A DNA stretch of 64,000 nucleotides, from assembly GCF_964187635.1 (NCBI RefSeq), contig NZ_CAXLMO010000015.1, positions 7,738 to 71,737 on the forward strand, in the 5' to 3' direction. The DNA is from Seribacter sulfatis. Lineage in GTDB: Bacteria; Verrucomicrobiota; Verrucomicrobiia; Opitutales; Seribacteraceae. A program made the position numbers and the translations under genes. Shown here one piece after another: positions 51,132 through 61,500 of this stretch; position 1 is the stretch's first letter; the number at the start of each line of letters is the position of its first letter. Under the pieces are notes generated by a model. It did no database searches. It was not told the DNA's origin and saw nothing but the letters and a program-made list of their open reading frames with translations.

Positions 51132-52250
51132 TTAAGCGGTTGGTTGATCAAGCCAAGTCACCAGCAAGACATAAAAAATCAAATTAAGCAGAGCAAGTGG
51201 AAGAAGTTTTGTCCACCCGAGATTCATCACTTGATCATACCGAAAACGGGGGATGGTCCAACGAACCCAAATAAAGAAAAAGATTAAAAATATAGTCTTG
51301 GCGAGAAACCAGCCAATTCCAAGCAAAGTTCCAACCCATGTGGCGGGCCAAGGATCGGCGATCCAGGGCAAGAAATGCCAACCACCCAAAAAGATAACCG
51401 TAAAGATTGCGGAACCCACTACGATGTGTGCGTACTCAGCAACAAAGAAAATACCAAACTTAAAACCTCCGTATTCTGTGTGAAATCCACCCACAAGATC
51501 AGTTTCAGATTCTGGCATGTCAAAAGGTAAACGATTGGTTTCTGCAAACAATGCAATCAGGAATATCAGGGCGGATAATGGTTGCACCAACAAAAGCCAG
51601 GCTCGATCATTTTGTGAATTTACAATATCGACCAGACTAAGCCCCATCGCACCAGTCCCCGGTTCGCTGACCCATAAAAATATTGGAAGTAAGGATAAAC
51701 CCATTGCTAATTCATAGGATATCATTTGAGCAGAAGAACGAATTCCACCAAGAAATGGATACTTACTATTAGACGACCAACCCGCTAGTACAATTCCGTA
51801 TACTCCCAAGGAAGAAACCGCTAATACAAATAAAATACCCACTTCCAAATTCGCTAACATTAAGGGAATCGTTCGGCCATCCTCGGCGAAGAACTCACCA
51901 AATGGCAAAACAGTCATAGTAGTCAATGCAGGAACAAGAGCGACAATTGGGGCCAAATTGTAATATAACTTATTAACATGCCCTGGAATCATTTCTTCTT
52001 TAAATAAAAATTTCAATCCATCAGCGAGTGGTTGGAACATACCCAATCCCTTTAAAAATTTTCCGACAAATGGAATATGCACAATAAAAGGCAAAACAGT
52101 TCGGTTAGGACCCACCCTGCCTTGCATCCATGCACTCACTTTTCTTTCCGCAAGAACCGAATATCCTGCCATCGTCATTACTGCACCGATCATAAGCAAA
52201 GCAAATAAGAACTTTAACCCAACCATTAACAGCATATCAAAATCAAACAT
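51132..52250 (-). CDS. nuoH: NADH-quinone oxidoreductase subunit H
   Basis: Membrane subunit forming the quinone chamber and the heel of complex I. 372 residues, eight or more helices. AERKVSAWMQGRVGPNRT, DGLKFLFKEE and AETNRLPFDMPESETDLVGG are diagnostic quinone-site sequences; FFIWVRWTIPRFRYDQ closes the chain. It starts five bases after nuoG. Confidence 0.96.
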   Translation of the reverse strand: MFDFDMLLMVGLKFLFALLMIGAVMTMAGYSVLAERKVSAWMQGRVGPNRTVLPFIVHIPFVGKFLKGLGMFQPLADGLKFLFKEEMIPGHVNKLYYNLAPIVALVPALTTMTVLPFGEFFAEDGRTIPLMLANLEVGILFVLAVSSLGVYGIVLAGWSSNSKYPFLGGIRSSAQMISYELAMGLSLLPIFLWVSEPGTGAMGLSLVDIVNSQNDRAWLLLVQPLSALIFLIALFAETNRLPFDMPESETDLVGGFHTEYGGFKFGIFFVAEYAHIVVGSAIFTVIFLGGWHFLPWIADPWPATWVGTLLGIGWFLAKTIFLIFFFIWVRWTIPRFRYDQVMNLGWTKLLPLALLNLIFYVLLVTWLDQPTA

Positions 52251-52255
52251 GGTGC

Positions 52256-53956
52256 TTAGGCTTCCTGTAATTGATTAGCGGGTAAAAAATGAAGAGCTTT
52301 TTTTTCCACAAAATCCAATTCAGACCACTTTTTTCCATCCAATTGAAAACCTTCACTTGGAATTGAAGAAAAGCTTAGCTTATGAAAAATACTGGTCGCG
52401 GGCTTACTCAATTGTTTCCAAATCTGGGCAAGATCAGCAGATTGTTTGACTTCTTCCGACAAAGAATTAATCAGCGAGGCAAGGATATGAAGATCCGGAA
52501 GTAAACCTGCTGGTCCAGGAACTGCCTGCTTGAAGGATTGTAAACGAAAAGTTCGATTGATGAAAGATCCTGTTTTTTCAAAAGAGGTAAGTGTGGGGAT
52601 CAACACATTTGCCAACGCAGATGTTTCATTCCTGTGAGTTCCAAGGTACACTACCTTAATTCCCTTAAGATCATCCCGAGTGACACCAGAATCCAAAATG
52701 TCTTCCCCCATCACAAGTAAGGTATCAAACTGCCCCTTGGACAATGCCCGCGAAAGATCGGATAATTGATCGGAGGGGTATTTCGCGGAGAATCCCGTAG
52801 CGAGAGCACCACGGAGATTAGGAGTGCGATCACTGGCAAGAAGGATTCCGTCATCATCACCAAAATGTCCACGCAAAAATTTCTTCCCTTTGAAATTCCG
52901 CGCCAGTTTGGTCAGTAAATACTGTTCCTCTACTGTTGAACGACAAGAACCGACAATAGCCAATTTTTTATCCTTCAATAATTCTGAGGCAGAAGAAATC
53001 GCATCCGCTAGAGTAGATGATTCGCCGTCAATACTGGGAGTAATAATTCGATCATCTGACTTTACCTGTTTATACAATTCACGACCGCTATCCGTCATCC
53101 AACTATCATTAACCGAGTCATTCCTGCGGGGAGTAATTCGATAAATTTCCCCTTCCCTACTTGAAACTAAAATATTAGATCCCGCACTACTCTCTGTGCA
53201 AATACTCGGAGATTCTTTTAAAAACCACACCCTCATCTTGAATCTAAAGTCAGAACTGGTTAATGCACCGACAGGACAAAGATCCACAGTATTTAAGGAA
53301 TAATTATTGGAAAGATCCTTACCCGGAAAACAAGTTAAAGTAGAAAAACTACCACGATCCACAAAACCAAGAACATCATCATCTACCACCTCTTGACAGA
53401 AACGGATACACCTTGAACACAAGATACAACGCTCATCATCGAGGGTAACCCTTGGACCTAATTTGGTTCGTTTAGGCTTCACATTTTTACGCTCAACATA
53501 TCGGCTGTATCCACGCCCATAATCAGTGGCAAATTCCTGCAATCGACACTCTCCTGCCTGGTCACAAATCGGACAGTCTAGAGGGTGGTTCACAAGGAGG
53601 AATTCCATGATACCCTCTTGCGAACCCGTTACCATCGAGGAATTTGTCTTTACATGCATACCAGGTGAAACATTGGTACCACATCCGATTACCGGCTTGG
53701 GTATCCAACCTATCTTTTGTACACCGTCCTTGTCCAAAATAGCCTCCCCCGTTCCACGGTCTCTCATCGGAGTTCCCATCTCAACCAAGCACATCCGGCA
53801 ATTACCGGCCACACTCAGTTGTGGATGGTAACAGTAGTGGGGAACCTCAGTTCCGTGTATTGCAGCAGCTTCAATAATATTGATACCTGCTGGTACATCG
53901 ACTTCTTTTCCATCAAGATTGATGGTGACCATAGATGAATTTCCGTTACTGCTCAT
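52256..53956 (-). CDS. nuoG: NADH-quinone oxidoreductase subunit G (short form)
   Basis: Largest peripheral-arm subunit, carrying N1b, N4 and N5. Ligands are visible in CYHPQLSVAGNCRMCLVEMG (N1b), HPLDCPICDQAGEC (the His/Cys N5 type) and CILCSRCIRFCQEVV with CPVGAL (N4). 566 residues is much shorter than the E. coli 908 or mitochondrial about 700, because the C-terminal molybdopterin-oxidoreductase-like half is reduced. The start lies five bases after nuoF. Confidence 0.95.
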   Translation of the reverse strand: MSSNGNSSMVTINLDGKEVDVPAGINIIEAAAIHGTEVPHYCYHPQLSVAGNCRMCLVEMGTPMRDRGTGEAILDKDGVQKIGWIPKPVIGCGTNVSPGMHVKTNSSMVTGSQEGIMEFLLVNHPLDCPICDQAGECRLQEFATDYGRGYSRYVERKNVKPKRTKLGPRVTLDDERCILCSRCIRFCQEVVDDDVLGFVDRGSFSTLTCFPGKDLSNNYSLNTVDLCPVGALTSSDFRFKMRVWFLKESPSICTESSAGSNILVSSREGEIYRITPRRNDSVNDSWMTDSGRELYKQVKSDDRIITPSIDGESSTLADAISSASELLKDKKLAIVGSCRSTVEEQYLLTKLARNFKGKKFLRGHFGDDDGILLASDRTPNLRGALATGFSAKYPSDQLSDLSRALSKGQFDTLLVMGEDILDSGVTRDDLKGIKVVYLGTHRNETSALANVLIPTLTSFEKTGSFINRTFRLQSFKQAVPGPAGLLPDLHILASLINSLSEEVKQSADLAQIWKQLSKPATSIFHKLSFSSIPSEGFQLDGKKWSELDFVEKKALHFLPANQLQEA

Positions 53957-53961
53957 AGAAA

Positions 53962-55314
53962 TTAAATTAATTGAAGAGATGGTTTATTTTTTCCATTTTT
54001 CGCCTTCTCTTCAAATTCATTTCGAAATTTTGCGATAAAACTCTGGGTTGGCCAAGCGGCTGCTTCCCCAAATGCACAAATAGTACGACCTTCAATTTGG
54101 TTGGCTACTGAAAGGAGCAAATCGGCATCCTCGTGACGAGCATCCCCCTCGCACATCCTCTTGGTTATTTTTTTCATCCAAAGTGAACCCTCACGGCACG
54201 GCGTACATTGGCCACAAGACTCATGAGCATAAAAAGCATTTATATTGGCCATGGCTTCGACCATATCAACGGTATCGTCCATGATAATTATTCCACCAGA
54301 TCCGGACATACTCCCCACCGAAGCAGGACCGTCAAAATCGAGAGGAATGTCTTCAATTCCCCAATCAAAATCGCTTCCATCTTTTAATTTCCCGCTAAAT
54401 CGTTCATCCGCCCGTAAAATTTTGGAAGAAGAACCGCCCGGAATAACTGCCTTCAAAGTACGTCCTGGCAACAAACCACCACAGACATCATAAATCATTT
54501 CACCAAGGGTTAATGCACCGCACTCAAATTCGTAATAACCCGGCTTTTGCACTTGGCCAGAAACGCACCAAATTCGAGTGCCAGTATTATTAGGCTTACC
54601 AATCTTGGCAAATTCTTCTCCTCCTATTTCCAGGACATGCTTCACGTTGCAAAGTGTTTCAACATTATTGACTATCGTAGGACATTGATAAAGCCCTAAC
54701 ACTGCAGGAAAATAAGGGGGTTTAATTCGCGGGTTTGGTCTTTTTCCCTCTAACGATTCAATCAAACCAGTCTCCTCTCCGCAAATGTATGCACCGGCTC
54801 CCCGATGAACTACCAAATCGCAGGAATAAGAAGAGCCTAAAATCTTATCGCCACAGAAATTCTTTTCCTTGGCCTCCGCAATTGCTTCTTCCAAAATATG
54901 AGCTCCCTTAAAGAATTCTGCACGGATATATATAAATGCCTGTTTCGCTCCTATGGCATAGGCGGCAATCATCATGCCCTCAATTAATTGATGTGGGTCC
55001 TTGTGCATGATTTGCCTATCCTTAAAAGTACCCGGTTCAGACTCATCGGCGTTACAAATAAGATAAATGGGCTTCCCCGATTTGCGATCCAGAAATTTCC
55101 ACTTCATTCCCGCAGGAAAACCAGCACCCCCACGCCCCCGCACACCAGACTTCAATACCTCTTCTCCGATCTCTTCAGGCTTCATTTTAAAAGCCTTTTT
55201 CAACATCGAATAACCATTATTCTTTAAATAACAGCCAATTTTATTTGAGTATTTGGGATCATCCGCATGCTTTAAAATGATCCGTCTTTCTTGTGGTGTA
55301 TTTTTTTTGATCAT
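53962..55314 (-). CDS. nuoF: NADH-quinone oxidoreductase subunit F
   Basis: NADH- and FMN-binding subunit with cluster N3. 450 residues. RGRGGAGFPAGMKWKF binds FMN/NADH, and HESCGQCTPCREGSLW together with a downstream Cys (GRTICAFGEAAAWP) holds N3. It overlaps nuoE by four bases (ATGA). Confidence 0.96.
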   Translation of the reverse strand: MIKKNTPQERRIILKHADDPKYSNKIGCYLKNNGYSMLKKAFKMKPEEIGEEVLKSGVRGRGGAGFPAGMKWKFLDRKSGKPIYLICNADESEPGTFKDRQIMHKDPHQLIEGMMIAAYAIGAKQAFIYIRAEFFKGAHILEEAIAEAKEKNFCGDKILGSSYSCDLVVHRGAGAYICGEETGLIESLEGKRPNPRIKPPYFPAVLGLYQCPTIVNNVETLCNVKHVLEIGGEEFAKIGKPNNTGTRIWCVSGQVQKPGYYEFECGALTLGEMIYDVCGGLLPGRTLKAVIPGGSSSKILRADERFSGKLKDGSDFDWGIEDIPLDFDGPASVGSMSGSGGIIIMDDTVDMVEAMANINAFYAHESCGQCTPCREGSLWMKKITKRMCEGDARHEDADLLLSVANQIEGRTICAFGEAAAWPTQSFIAKFRNEFEEKAKNGKNKPSLQLI

Positions 55315-55868
55315 TTTTTCTTAGTCGGTTTTGAAACTGGAGACTTAGAAACCAAGCCATTTTCATAACTCGTAAAGTCCTTGGATGTATCTAATTTTTC
55401 CTGCACTAAAAGATCGGCAAAACTCTCGGCATTTTTACCTTCGATATTTTCGTAGGTATCTTCCCCCACCATTACCACGGGACCTTCGCCACAATCTGCG
55501 AGACATTCCATAAATTCAATCGAGAACTCGCCATCTTCACGAACATGTCCCTCCTTCACCCCCAATTTATCTTCCAGGATTTTACAAGTTCCATAAGATC
55601 CACGCAGAGCACAGGGCAAAGTCCGGCAAACCCGAATATGTTTTTTCGCCCAGGGCGTTTCGCGTAACATCGGATAAAAGGTAATCAACTCCTTGATATT
55701 GATCGGTTCAATTTCAAGTTTTTCCGCAATCCACGAACAGGTTTCATCGGAAATAAAGCCCAATTCATCCTGAACCAAGTGAATCACCATTAAAGCGGCA
55801 CTTCTTTTTTCCGGGTACCGAGGAATGACCTCCTCAATTTTAGTAAGCGTTTCTTTAGAAAGTTCCAT
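55311..55868 (-). CDS. nuoE: NADH-quinone oxidoreductase subunit E
   Basis: Thioredoxin-like subunit carrying the [2Fe-2S] cluster N1a. The four ligands are in VCRTLPCALRG and MECLADCGEGP. 185 residues; the C-terminal about 25 residues (SYENGLVSKSPVSKPTKKK) are a basic tail beyond the usual end. It starts eight bases after nuoD. Confidence 0.95.
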   Translation of the reverse strand: MELSKETLTKIEEVIPRYPEKRSAALMVIHLVQDELGFISDETCSWIAEKLEIEPINIKELITFYPMLRETPWAKKHIRVCRTLPCALRGSYGTCKILEDKLGVKEGHVREDGEFSIEFMECLADCGEGPVVMVGEDTYENIEGKNAESFADLLVQEKLDTSKDFTSYENGLVSKSPVSKPTKKK

Positions 55869-55876
55869 AAAATTTA

Positions 55877-57115
55877 CTAACGATCACACTCGCCCATCAC
55901 AAAATCAAGACTGCCTAAAATAACAGTGATATCGGAGAGGAAATGCCCGGGAGCCAGTTTTTCTAAAATACTAAGATTACAAAAGCTGGGGGCTCGTATT
56001 TTCATCCTGTAGGGCACTCCCCCACCCTTAGACACGACATAAAACCCGAGTGCACCCTTCGGATTCTCGGCTTCAAAATAAACTTCTCCCGCAGGAATTT
56101 GTGGCCCCTCGGTTACGATCATGAAGTTTTGGATTAACTCCTCCATACTCGATAATATTTTCTCTTTTGGTGGTGCAAAAATTTTCTTGGCATCTTCAGC
56201 ATACCAAGCACCGGTTGGAAAATCCTTAATCACTTGTTTGATAATCCGAATGCTCTGTAACACCTCTTCGATCCGAACTAAATATCGATCATAACAATCT
56301 CCACGCGTACCAATTGGAACATCGAAGTCATATTGTTCATAACCCGAGTAAGGCTTATCTTTGCGCAAATCCAAATCAATACCGCAGGCTCGCAAATTAG
56401 GTCCGGTTAAACCATAAGCAAGTGCATCTTCTTTGGAAATTTCTCCAATCCCTTCGGTTCGATCTAAGAAAATTCGGTTGCGGGTAAGCAATTTTTCAAC
56501 CTCCCCAATTGCCTTGGGTAATTGATCCACAAAGCTTTCCACGCGCCCCAACCAACCATCTGGAACATCACGGGCAACTCCCCCAATTCGGGTATAGCTG
56601 GTAGTAAAACGGGCACCCGTTAATTCCTCAAATAAAGTGTACAGTTTTTCACGCTCAGTAAAAGTGTACATAAAGGGAGTCCAAGCGCCCGCATCCATAC
56701 CAAATACTCCCATTCCTAATAGATGGCTTGAAATTCTTGCCATCTCACACACCAAGACCCGAATCGCCTGACAACGGGGAGGAATCTCGATATTAGTCAA
56801 TTTCTCAACCGTCAAGGCATAAGCGACATTATTTGCCAAAGGTGCTAAATAATCTAACCGGTCAGTGTAGGGAACAAATTGATTGTAAGTCATATTCTCG
56901 GCAATCTTTTCATCTCCCCGATGAAGATAACCAAGAACAGGCTCACATTTCTGGATTAAATCACCATCCAGTTCCATGATTAAACGAAGAACTCCGTGAG
57001 TGGTGGGATGAGAAGGACCGACATTTAAGGCCATCTTATCCCCATCCAGCTTAGTACTTGCCTCGGCTCCGCGCGAACCGATATCACCGATTGAAATTTC
57101 TTTAGTAGTACTCAT
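55877..57115 (-). CDS. nuoD: NADH-quinone oxidoreductase subunit D
   Basis: 49-kDa-type subunit shaping the quinone pocket. 412 residues from the ATG at 57115, which overlaps the nuoC stop as ATGA. MALNVGPSHPTTHGVLRLIM holds the quinone-site histidines, and LGYLHRGDEKIAEN and FDVPIGTRGDCYDRYLVRIE are typical. The chain ends DFVMGECDR, the usual C terminus. Confidence 0.96.
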   Translation of the reverse strand: MSTTKEISIGDIGSRGAEASTKLDGDKMALNVGPSHPTTHGVLRLIMELDGDLIQKCEPVLGYLHRGDEKIAENMTYNQFVPYTDRLDYLAPLANNVAYALTVEKLTNIEIPPRCQAIRVLVCEMARISSHLLGMGVFGMDAGAWTPFMYTFTEREKLYTLFEELTGARFTTSYTRIGGVARDVPDGWLGRVESFVDQLPKAIGEVEKLLTRNRIFLDRTEGIGEISKEDALAYGLTGPNLRACGIDLDLRKDKPYSGYEQYDFDVPIGTRGDCYDRYLVRIEEVLQSIRIIKQVIKDFPTGAWYAEDAKKIFAPPKEKILSSMEELIQNFMIVTEGPQIPAGEVYFEAENPKGALGFYVVSKGGGVPYRMKIRAPSFCNLSILEKLAPGHFLSDITVILGSLDFVMGECDR

Positions 57116-57729
57116 ACAGGTTTTCCCTTCTTTTCGGTCCAACTCTCATCTTTTGCCCTCGGTTCGGAATCACTCATCGAACCCGAATTGGGAGAAACAA
57201 AGGGCCCACCCATCATGGGTGCCGGTTCGACGGAGGCTTGCGTCACTTCAACCACATCATCTGCGGGTAGCGGAGTGTCAATTCCAGCCAAGGGAAAATC
57301 TTTACGCAATGGAAAGTAGGGATACTCGTCCCACATCAAAATTCGTTTCAAGTTGGGGTGGTCTGAAAAATGAATACCAAACATGTCGAAGGTTTCACGC
57401 TCATGCCAATTTGCTGCCGGATAAATACCCGAAACTGATGGCATTGCAGGTTTATCGTTATCGGCACAAATTGAATGGATTCGTACATACCCACGGTGTA
57501 CTAACGAATATAAATGGATTACGGTGGAATACCGAAATTCTTCACCTTCCCCATGATCAATTGCGGTTAAATCAATCAAAATTTCAAAACCTTCAAAATC
57601 TCGTAAAGATTGAACAAAGGAAACAAGCTTTTCGGGTGCACATTCAACAGTTAACCAATCTACTGAGTCTCGTTGAGTGAGATAAGAATGCTTTTCAAGC
57701 AAACTTTTTGTAAAGTCCTCGTCTATCAT
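57112..57729 (-). CDS. nuoC: NADH-quinone oxidoreductase subunit C
   Basis: 30-kDa-type structural subunit of the peripheral arm. 205 residues from the ATG at 57729, four bases after the nuoB stop; a TTG at 57747 inside nuoB is less likely. The signature ERETFDMFGIHFSDHPNLKR then ILMWDEYPYFPLRKDFPLAG is present. The C-terminal 40 residues are an extra polar tail. Confidence 0.94.
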   Translation of the reverse strand: MIDEDFTKSLLEKHSYLTQRDSVDWLTVECAPEKLVSFVQSLRDFEGFEILIDLTAIDHGEGEEFRYSTVIHLYSLVHRGYVRIHSICADNDKPAMPSVSGIYPAANWHERETFDMFGIHFSDHPNLKRILMWDEYPYFPLRKDFPLAGIDTPLPADDVVEVTQASVEPAPMMGGPFVSPNSGSMSDSEPRAKDESWTEKKGKPV

Positions 57730-57733
57730 CGAA

Positions 57734-58261
57734 TTATTGGGCGGCAACCGCCTTGGTCTTTCGAAGATTACGAACGGAAGAATCTCTTCCGATCTTGTCC
57801 TGCAACTTCATCATCGCGTCTAATAATGCTTCCGGACGAGGTGGACAACCACTTACATAAACATCAACCGGGACAATATTATCCACTCCCTGCATTACTG
57901 CATAAGAACGGTACATCCCACCAGTGGAAGCACAAGCTCCCATCGCGACTACCCATTTGGGATCGCCCATTTGGTCATAAATTCTTCTCACCACCTCGGC
58001 CATTTTGTAAGTGACAGTACCCGCCACAATCATGCAGTCAGATTGACGGGGAGAAAATCTCATTACCTCCATCCCGAAGCGTGAAATATCGTATCGGGAT
58101 GCGGCAGATGCCATCAACTCAATCGCACAACAGGCAAGACCCATCGGCATAGGCCAAACGGAGTGCTGGCGAATCCAGTTTATTACTGCATCCGCCCGGG
58201 TAACGATAACATCGCCTTCCACCTTACCATTGTACGCAACATCGCTTGCTGTCATATGCAT
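57734..58261 (-). CDS. nuoB: NADH-quinone oxidoreductase subunit B
   Basis: PSST-type subunit carrying the terminal cluster N2. Ligands lie in GLACCAIELMA, VAMGACASTGGMY and VYVSGCPPRPEALL. 175 residues from the ATG at 58261; a second ATG is two codons on, and the frame is open further upstream without an ATG. It is the first gene of the operon: nuoA, which normally precedes it, is not here. Confidence 0.95.
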   Translation of the reverse strand: MHMTASDVAYNGKVEGDVIVTRADAVINWIRQHSVWPMPMGLACCAIELMASAASRYDISRFGMEVMRFSPRQSDCMIVAGTVTYKMAEVVRRIYDQMGDPKWVVAMGACASTGGMYRSYAVMQGVDNIVPVDVYVSGCPPRPEALLDAMMKLQDKIGRDSSVRNLRKTKAVAAQ

Positions 58262-58339
58262 TTGAGTAAGCCTAACTAATCTTTTCAAACAAGCAAACCC
58301 CAAAGAAGAAAGATTAAAAAAAACGCTCTCTCCATTATT

Positions 58340-58345
58340 AGTATA
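58340..58345 (-). promoter_or_regulatory. Candidate -10 of the nuo operon
   Basis: TATACT on the minus strand, about 80 bases before the nuoB start. The -35 region 17 bases further (TGATCA) is poor. It is the only good -10 hexamer in the gap between tRNA-Ser and nuoB. An inverted repeat TTGATC/GATCAA (58362-58380) lies just upstream. Confidence 0.3.
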
Positions 58346-58368
58346 CTACAAATACACTTTTTTGATCA

Positions 58369-58397
58369 TTGACGGATCAACAACATATCGGCATTAA
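58369..58397 (+). promoter_or_regulatory. Candidate tRNA-Ser promoter
   Basis: TTGACG (58369-58374) and CATTAA (58392-58397) are 17 bases apart and end 15 bases before the tRNA, as expected for a tRNA transcript with a short leader. The -10 is weak. Confidence 0.35.
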
Positions 58398-58412
58398 AGA
58401 ACACTGATTTAC

Positions 58413-58500
<88 letters not shown>

Positions 58501-58550
58501 TTTTAGTTTATTCTGCCCTCTTAATTCCGGGTGCAATCCGCTAAATCCCT

Positions 58551-61500
58551 CTAAGATTCGCGAATAAATACTTTTGCGTTATCCGAAAAAGTGGCATCGG
58601 CAAGATCCAAAAGTGCAGGTGCAGTAATCGCTTCCGCACTAGCAGATGCAGACGCTTGCCCTGCAACTAGTATTCCAACCTTACCGTAAAGATTAATGGA
58701 CTCACCCTCGGCTGGAGCACTTACTTCTCCTTCATTTAACCAGCGGCGTAATCGCATTTGATCCCATGCATTGTAGGGAGACTTTGCCCCAATAAGGTTC
58801 TCCGCAAAACGCATCGCTGCAGTTTTCCAAAGGCTTCCGGATAACTCTGGAGACTCGGCCATAATGGACTGCATCGACTCGGTGGTTAACCACAATGCAG
58901 TTACGGAAGAATCAGCCACCACGTTGGCAGTTCGGGGAACTCCGGCCAAAACCGCCATTTCTCCAATCACTGCACCACGCCCCATAATATCGACTACAAT
59001 ATCTCCGATGGAAACCTTTACACTTCCCCGGGTAATTACAATCATACCATCTCCATCTCCCCCCTGCGTCATAATAGTATCACCAGAATTATAAACACGG
59101 GATTCCGAGGCATTCACAATTTTCGCGATCAAAGTGTCAGGCATTCCTTTCAACCAGTTCACTTCTCTCAAAACCTCCTCCGGTTCGGGAAGACGAAGGT
59201 CAAGGGAACTTTCCATCACCTCCTTCATTCGTTCTTCGACTGCAATAATCAAGCGGCTGGCCTCATCCGCTTCTAACATACCATCCGACTTCAATTTCTT
59301 AATCGTATTCCGTTCATGGTTCAGCACGGAACGAATTGCATCCTTCGTTTCAATCCCCACCGTCGCTTCGGGGTAGTTTTCGTGCATATTACGAATGAAC
59401 TTAAGTCCCCTTAATCGGTTTTGGCGAATCTCGTCCTTTAACAACCGGGTGGTTTTCTGTAGTTTTTCAGCATCGCCACTCTCATCGAGTTCCTTCGCTA
59501 AACTATCCACCATTTTGGCCATATCCTGCTGGGCAACTACAAAGCCTTTTGACGCATCATAACTGACCGTGATTCGATCAGTAAAATGATTTTTTAAAAT
59601 GGGTAAATCTTTAAATGCTTCAGTTAGTTTACTGACCCCGCATACTTTATCAAGATAAGGACGATCTGTCATTGGTACCTTGCCCTCCAGATCCAAGAAT
59701 TCGCTCAAATTATTATCGAGTTGTGCCACTGCCTGTGCACTGAGAAGACCGGCTCTAAATTGTGCCCAATAACTGCTTCTTTCCTTTTCTAATAGACGCC
59801 TCCTTGTTTCCGAAAGAGTATCCATTTGAGCCAACTCACTTGCACTTAATGGATAAGCCACCGGATCCGGTAAATACTTGCGCACCTCGCCCCAATTCGC
59901 TCCGCTGAGAAATCGGTCATCCTTTAACAAATCCATCTCCTGTTCACAACCCTGTGCCACATTGCCGGAGGCATTGGAGAACATTAGTTTTTTCACTGCG
60001 GGCAGCTTTGTTAAGCCCAGATAGTTAACAAGCGGACCAACCGTGGTCGCATTCACCAACAATGTGAGTAGTACAATACCAGAAATCAAAAAGAGGAATT
60101 GATCCCGAACCCGTGCGGAAATTCCGACCAAAGAAGCCTTTGCAATCGCTCCTTTTCCTTCCCCCAAAACTAAAACAACCTTCTCACCGCTGGCCAATCC
60201 CTCCCGAATTTCAGCCGCCACTTGGGAGCTTTCTTTCCCCAATTCTTTGTAAGCTCGACTCTCATCCTGAACAATCCCAACTACCTTACCATCCTGAATA
60301 CTCGCCACAGCATGCCCGATTGCATAGCCCTGATGTAAATTCAATTTATCACTGTTTAATCGAAATTCGGTAGCCTTTTCCTTATCGAGAACAAAAACGG
60401 AAGTGGTGGAATCCTTATATCCAGTACCTCCCTCTTCCACTTTAAATTCATAACGAAAATTTTCCGTGTATACCACTAGTGCAAGGGCGAGGCCAATGGC
60501 ACCACGCAATGCTCCCCACCATACCACAATTGCATCTTTCCCGGGCAATCCATAGCCAGTCTTTTTCATGAGGGGATAAAATGTCCCCATATTGATCGCC
60601 CGAACCAAATGAATTCCCACATAGACTAATCCCAAAATCAAGAAATCCATTCCGGTTGGATTGGCGTTTTGAGCAATTACAACCCCTACCACAATAAAGA
60701 TGATTACATTGGCCACAAAGGCGACGAGTTCCCAAAATTCATGCATGAAGTGCTCCACCTCGGGACTGATACGGGTTCGTCCAATTCCCGCCATCACAAT
60801 CCCCAATGCCACAAGGCCAAGAACTCCGGAAACATGGAAAAAATGCTCACAAATAAAGAAAACCGCATAGGAAGTCACCAATACAACCGTGATCTCGATC
60901 ATAGGATCATTAAAGACCTTTCTTACCCAAAGAATTGCGATCAATCCAAGAAAAACTCCAATTAATCCGCCCGCTGCTCCTATTTTACCAAATCCAATTG
61001 CCGCAGTTCCAATAAAATCCCCTGTCCCAGTAAAAACTTCTGCCCCGGTAACCACGCCAATTAACAAAACGAATGCAACAATTGCAGTACCATCATTCAA
61101 TAATGACTCCCCTTCGATCAGCGTCCCCAGCTTTTTACTCGCACCCAAATCCTTCAGTAATGCAACCACCGCAACCGGGTCGGTGGCACTCACCACCGCC
61201 CCAAAAAGCATGGACGATAGCCAAATAAAAGCCCCAGCCTCGCTATTCCATTCTGATAAAACTCCTCCATCCCCTCCGAATATTTGTATCAATCCCCAAA
61301 ATGCCACCCCGGACATCACGGTGGCGGTTACAATACCCGGTCCCGCTAAGTAAAAGGCATTAAAAAACGACTTTTTAAAGGTATGTACATCTAAGGCAAA
61401 ACCAGCTTCAAAAATCAAAATGGGGAGAAAGACATACAAAATTAAATGACCATCTAAATTACCACCCCAAGTAATTGCACCGCTTAGGGTGTCCACAAAT

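Noticed and set aside
57153..57680. 175-codon open frame antisense to nuoC
   Set aside because: It is the mirror of a conserved gene; the translation is rich in His, Pro and Leu with no domain, and no start signal is present.
60889..61353. 154-codon open frame antisense to the antiporter
   Set aside because: Low-complexity Pro/Ser/Asn translation typical of the reverse strand of membrane helices; the sense gene is unambiguous.
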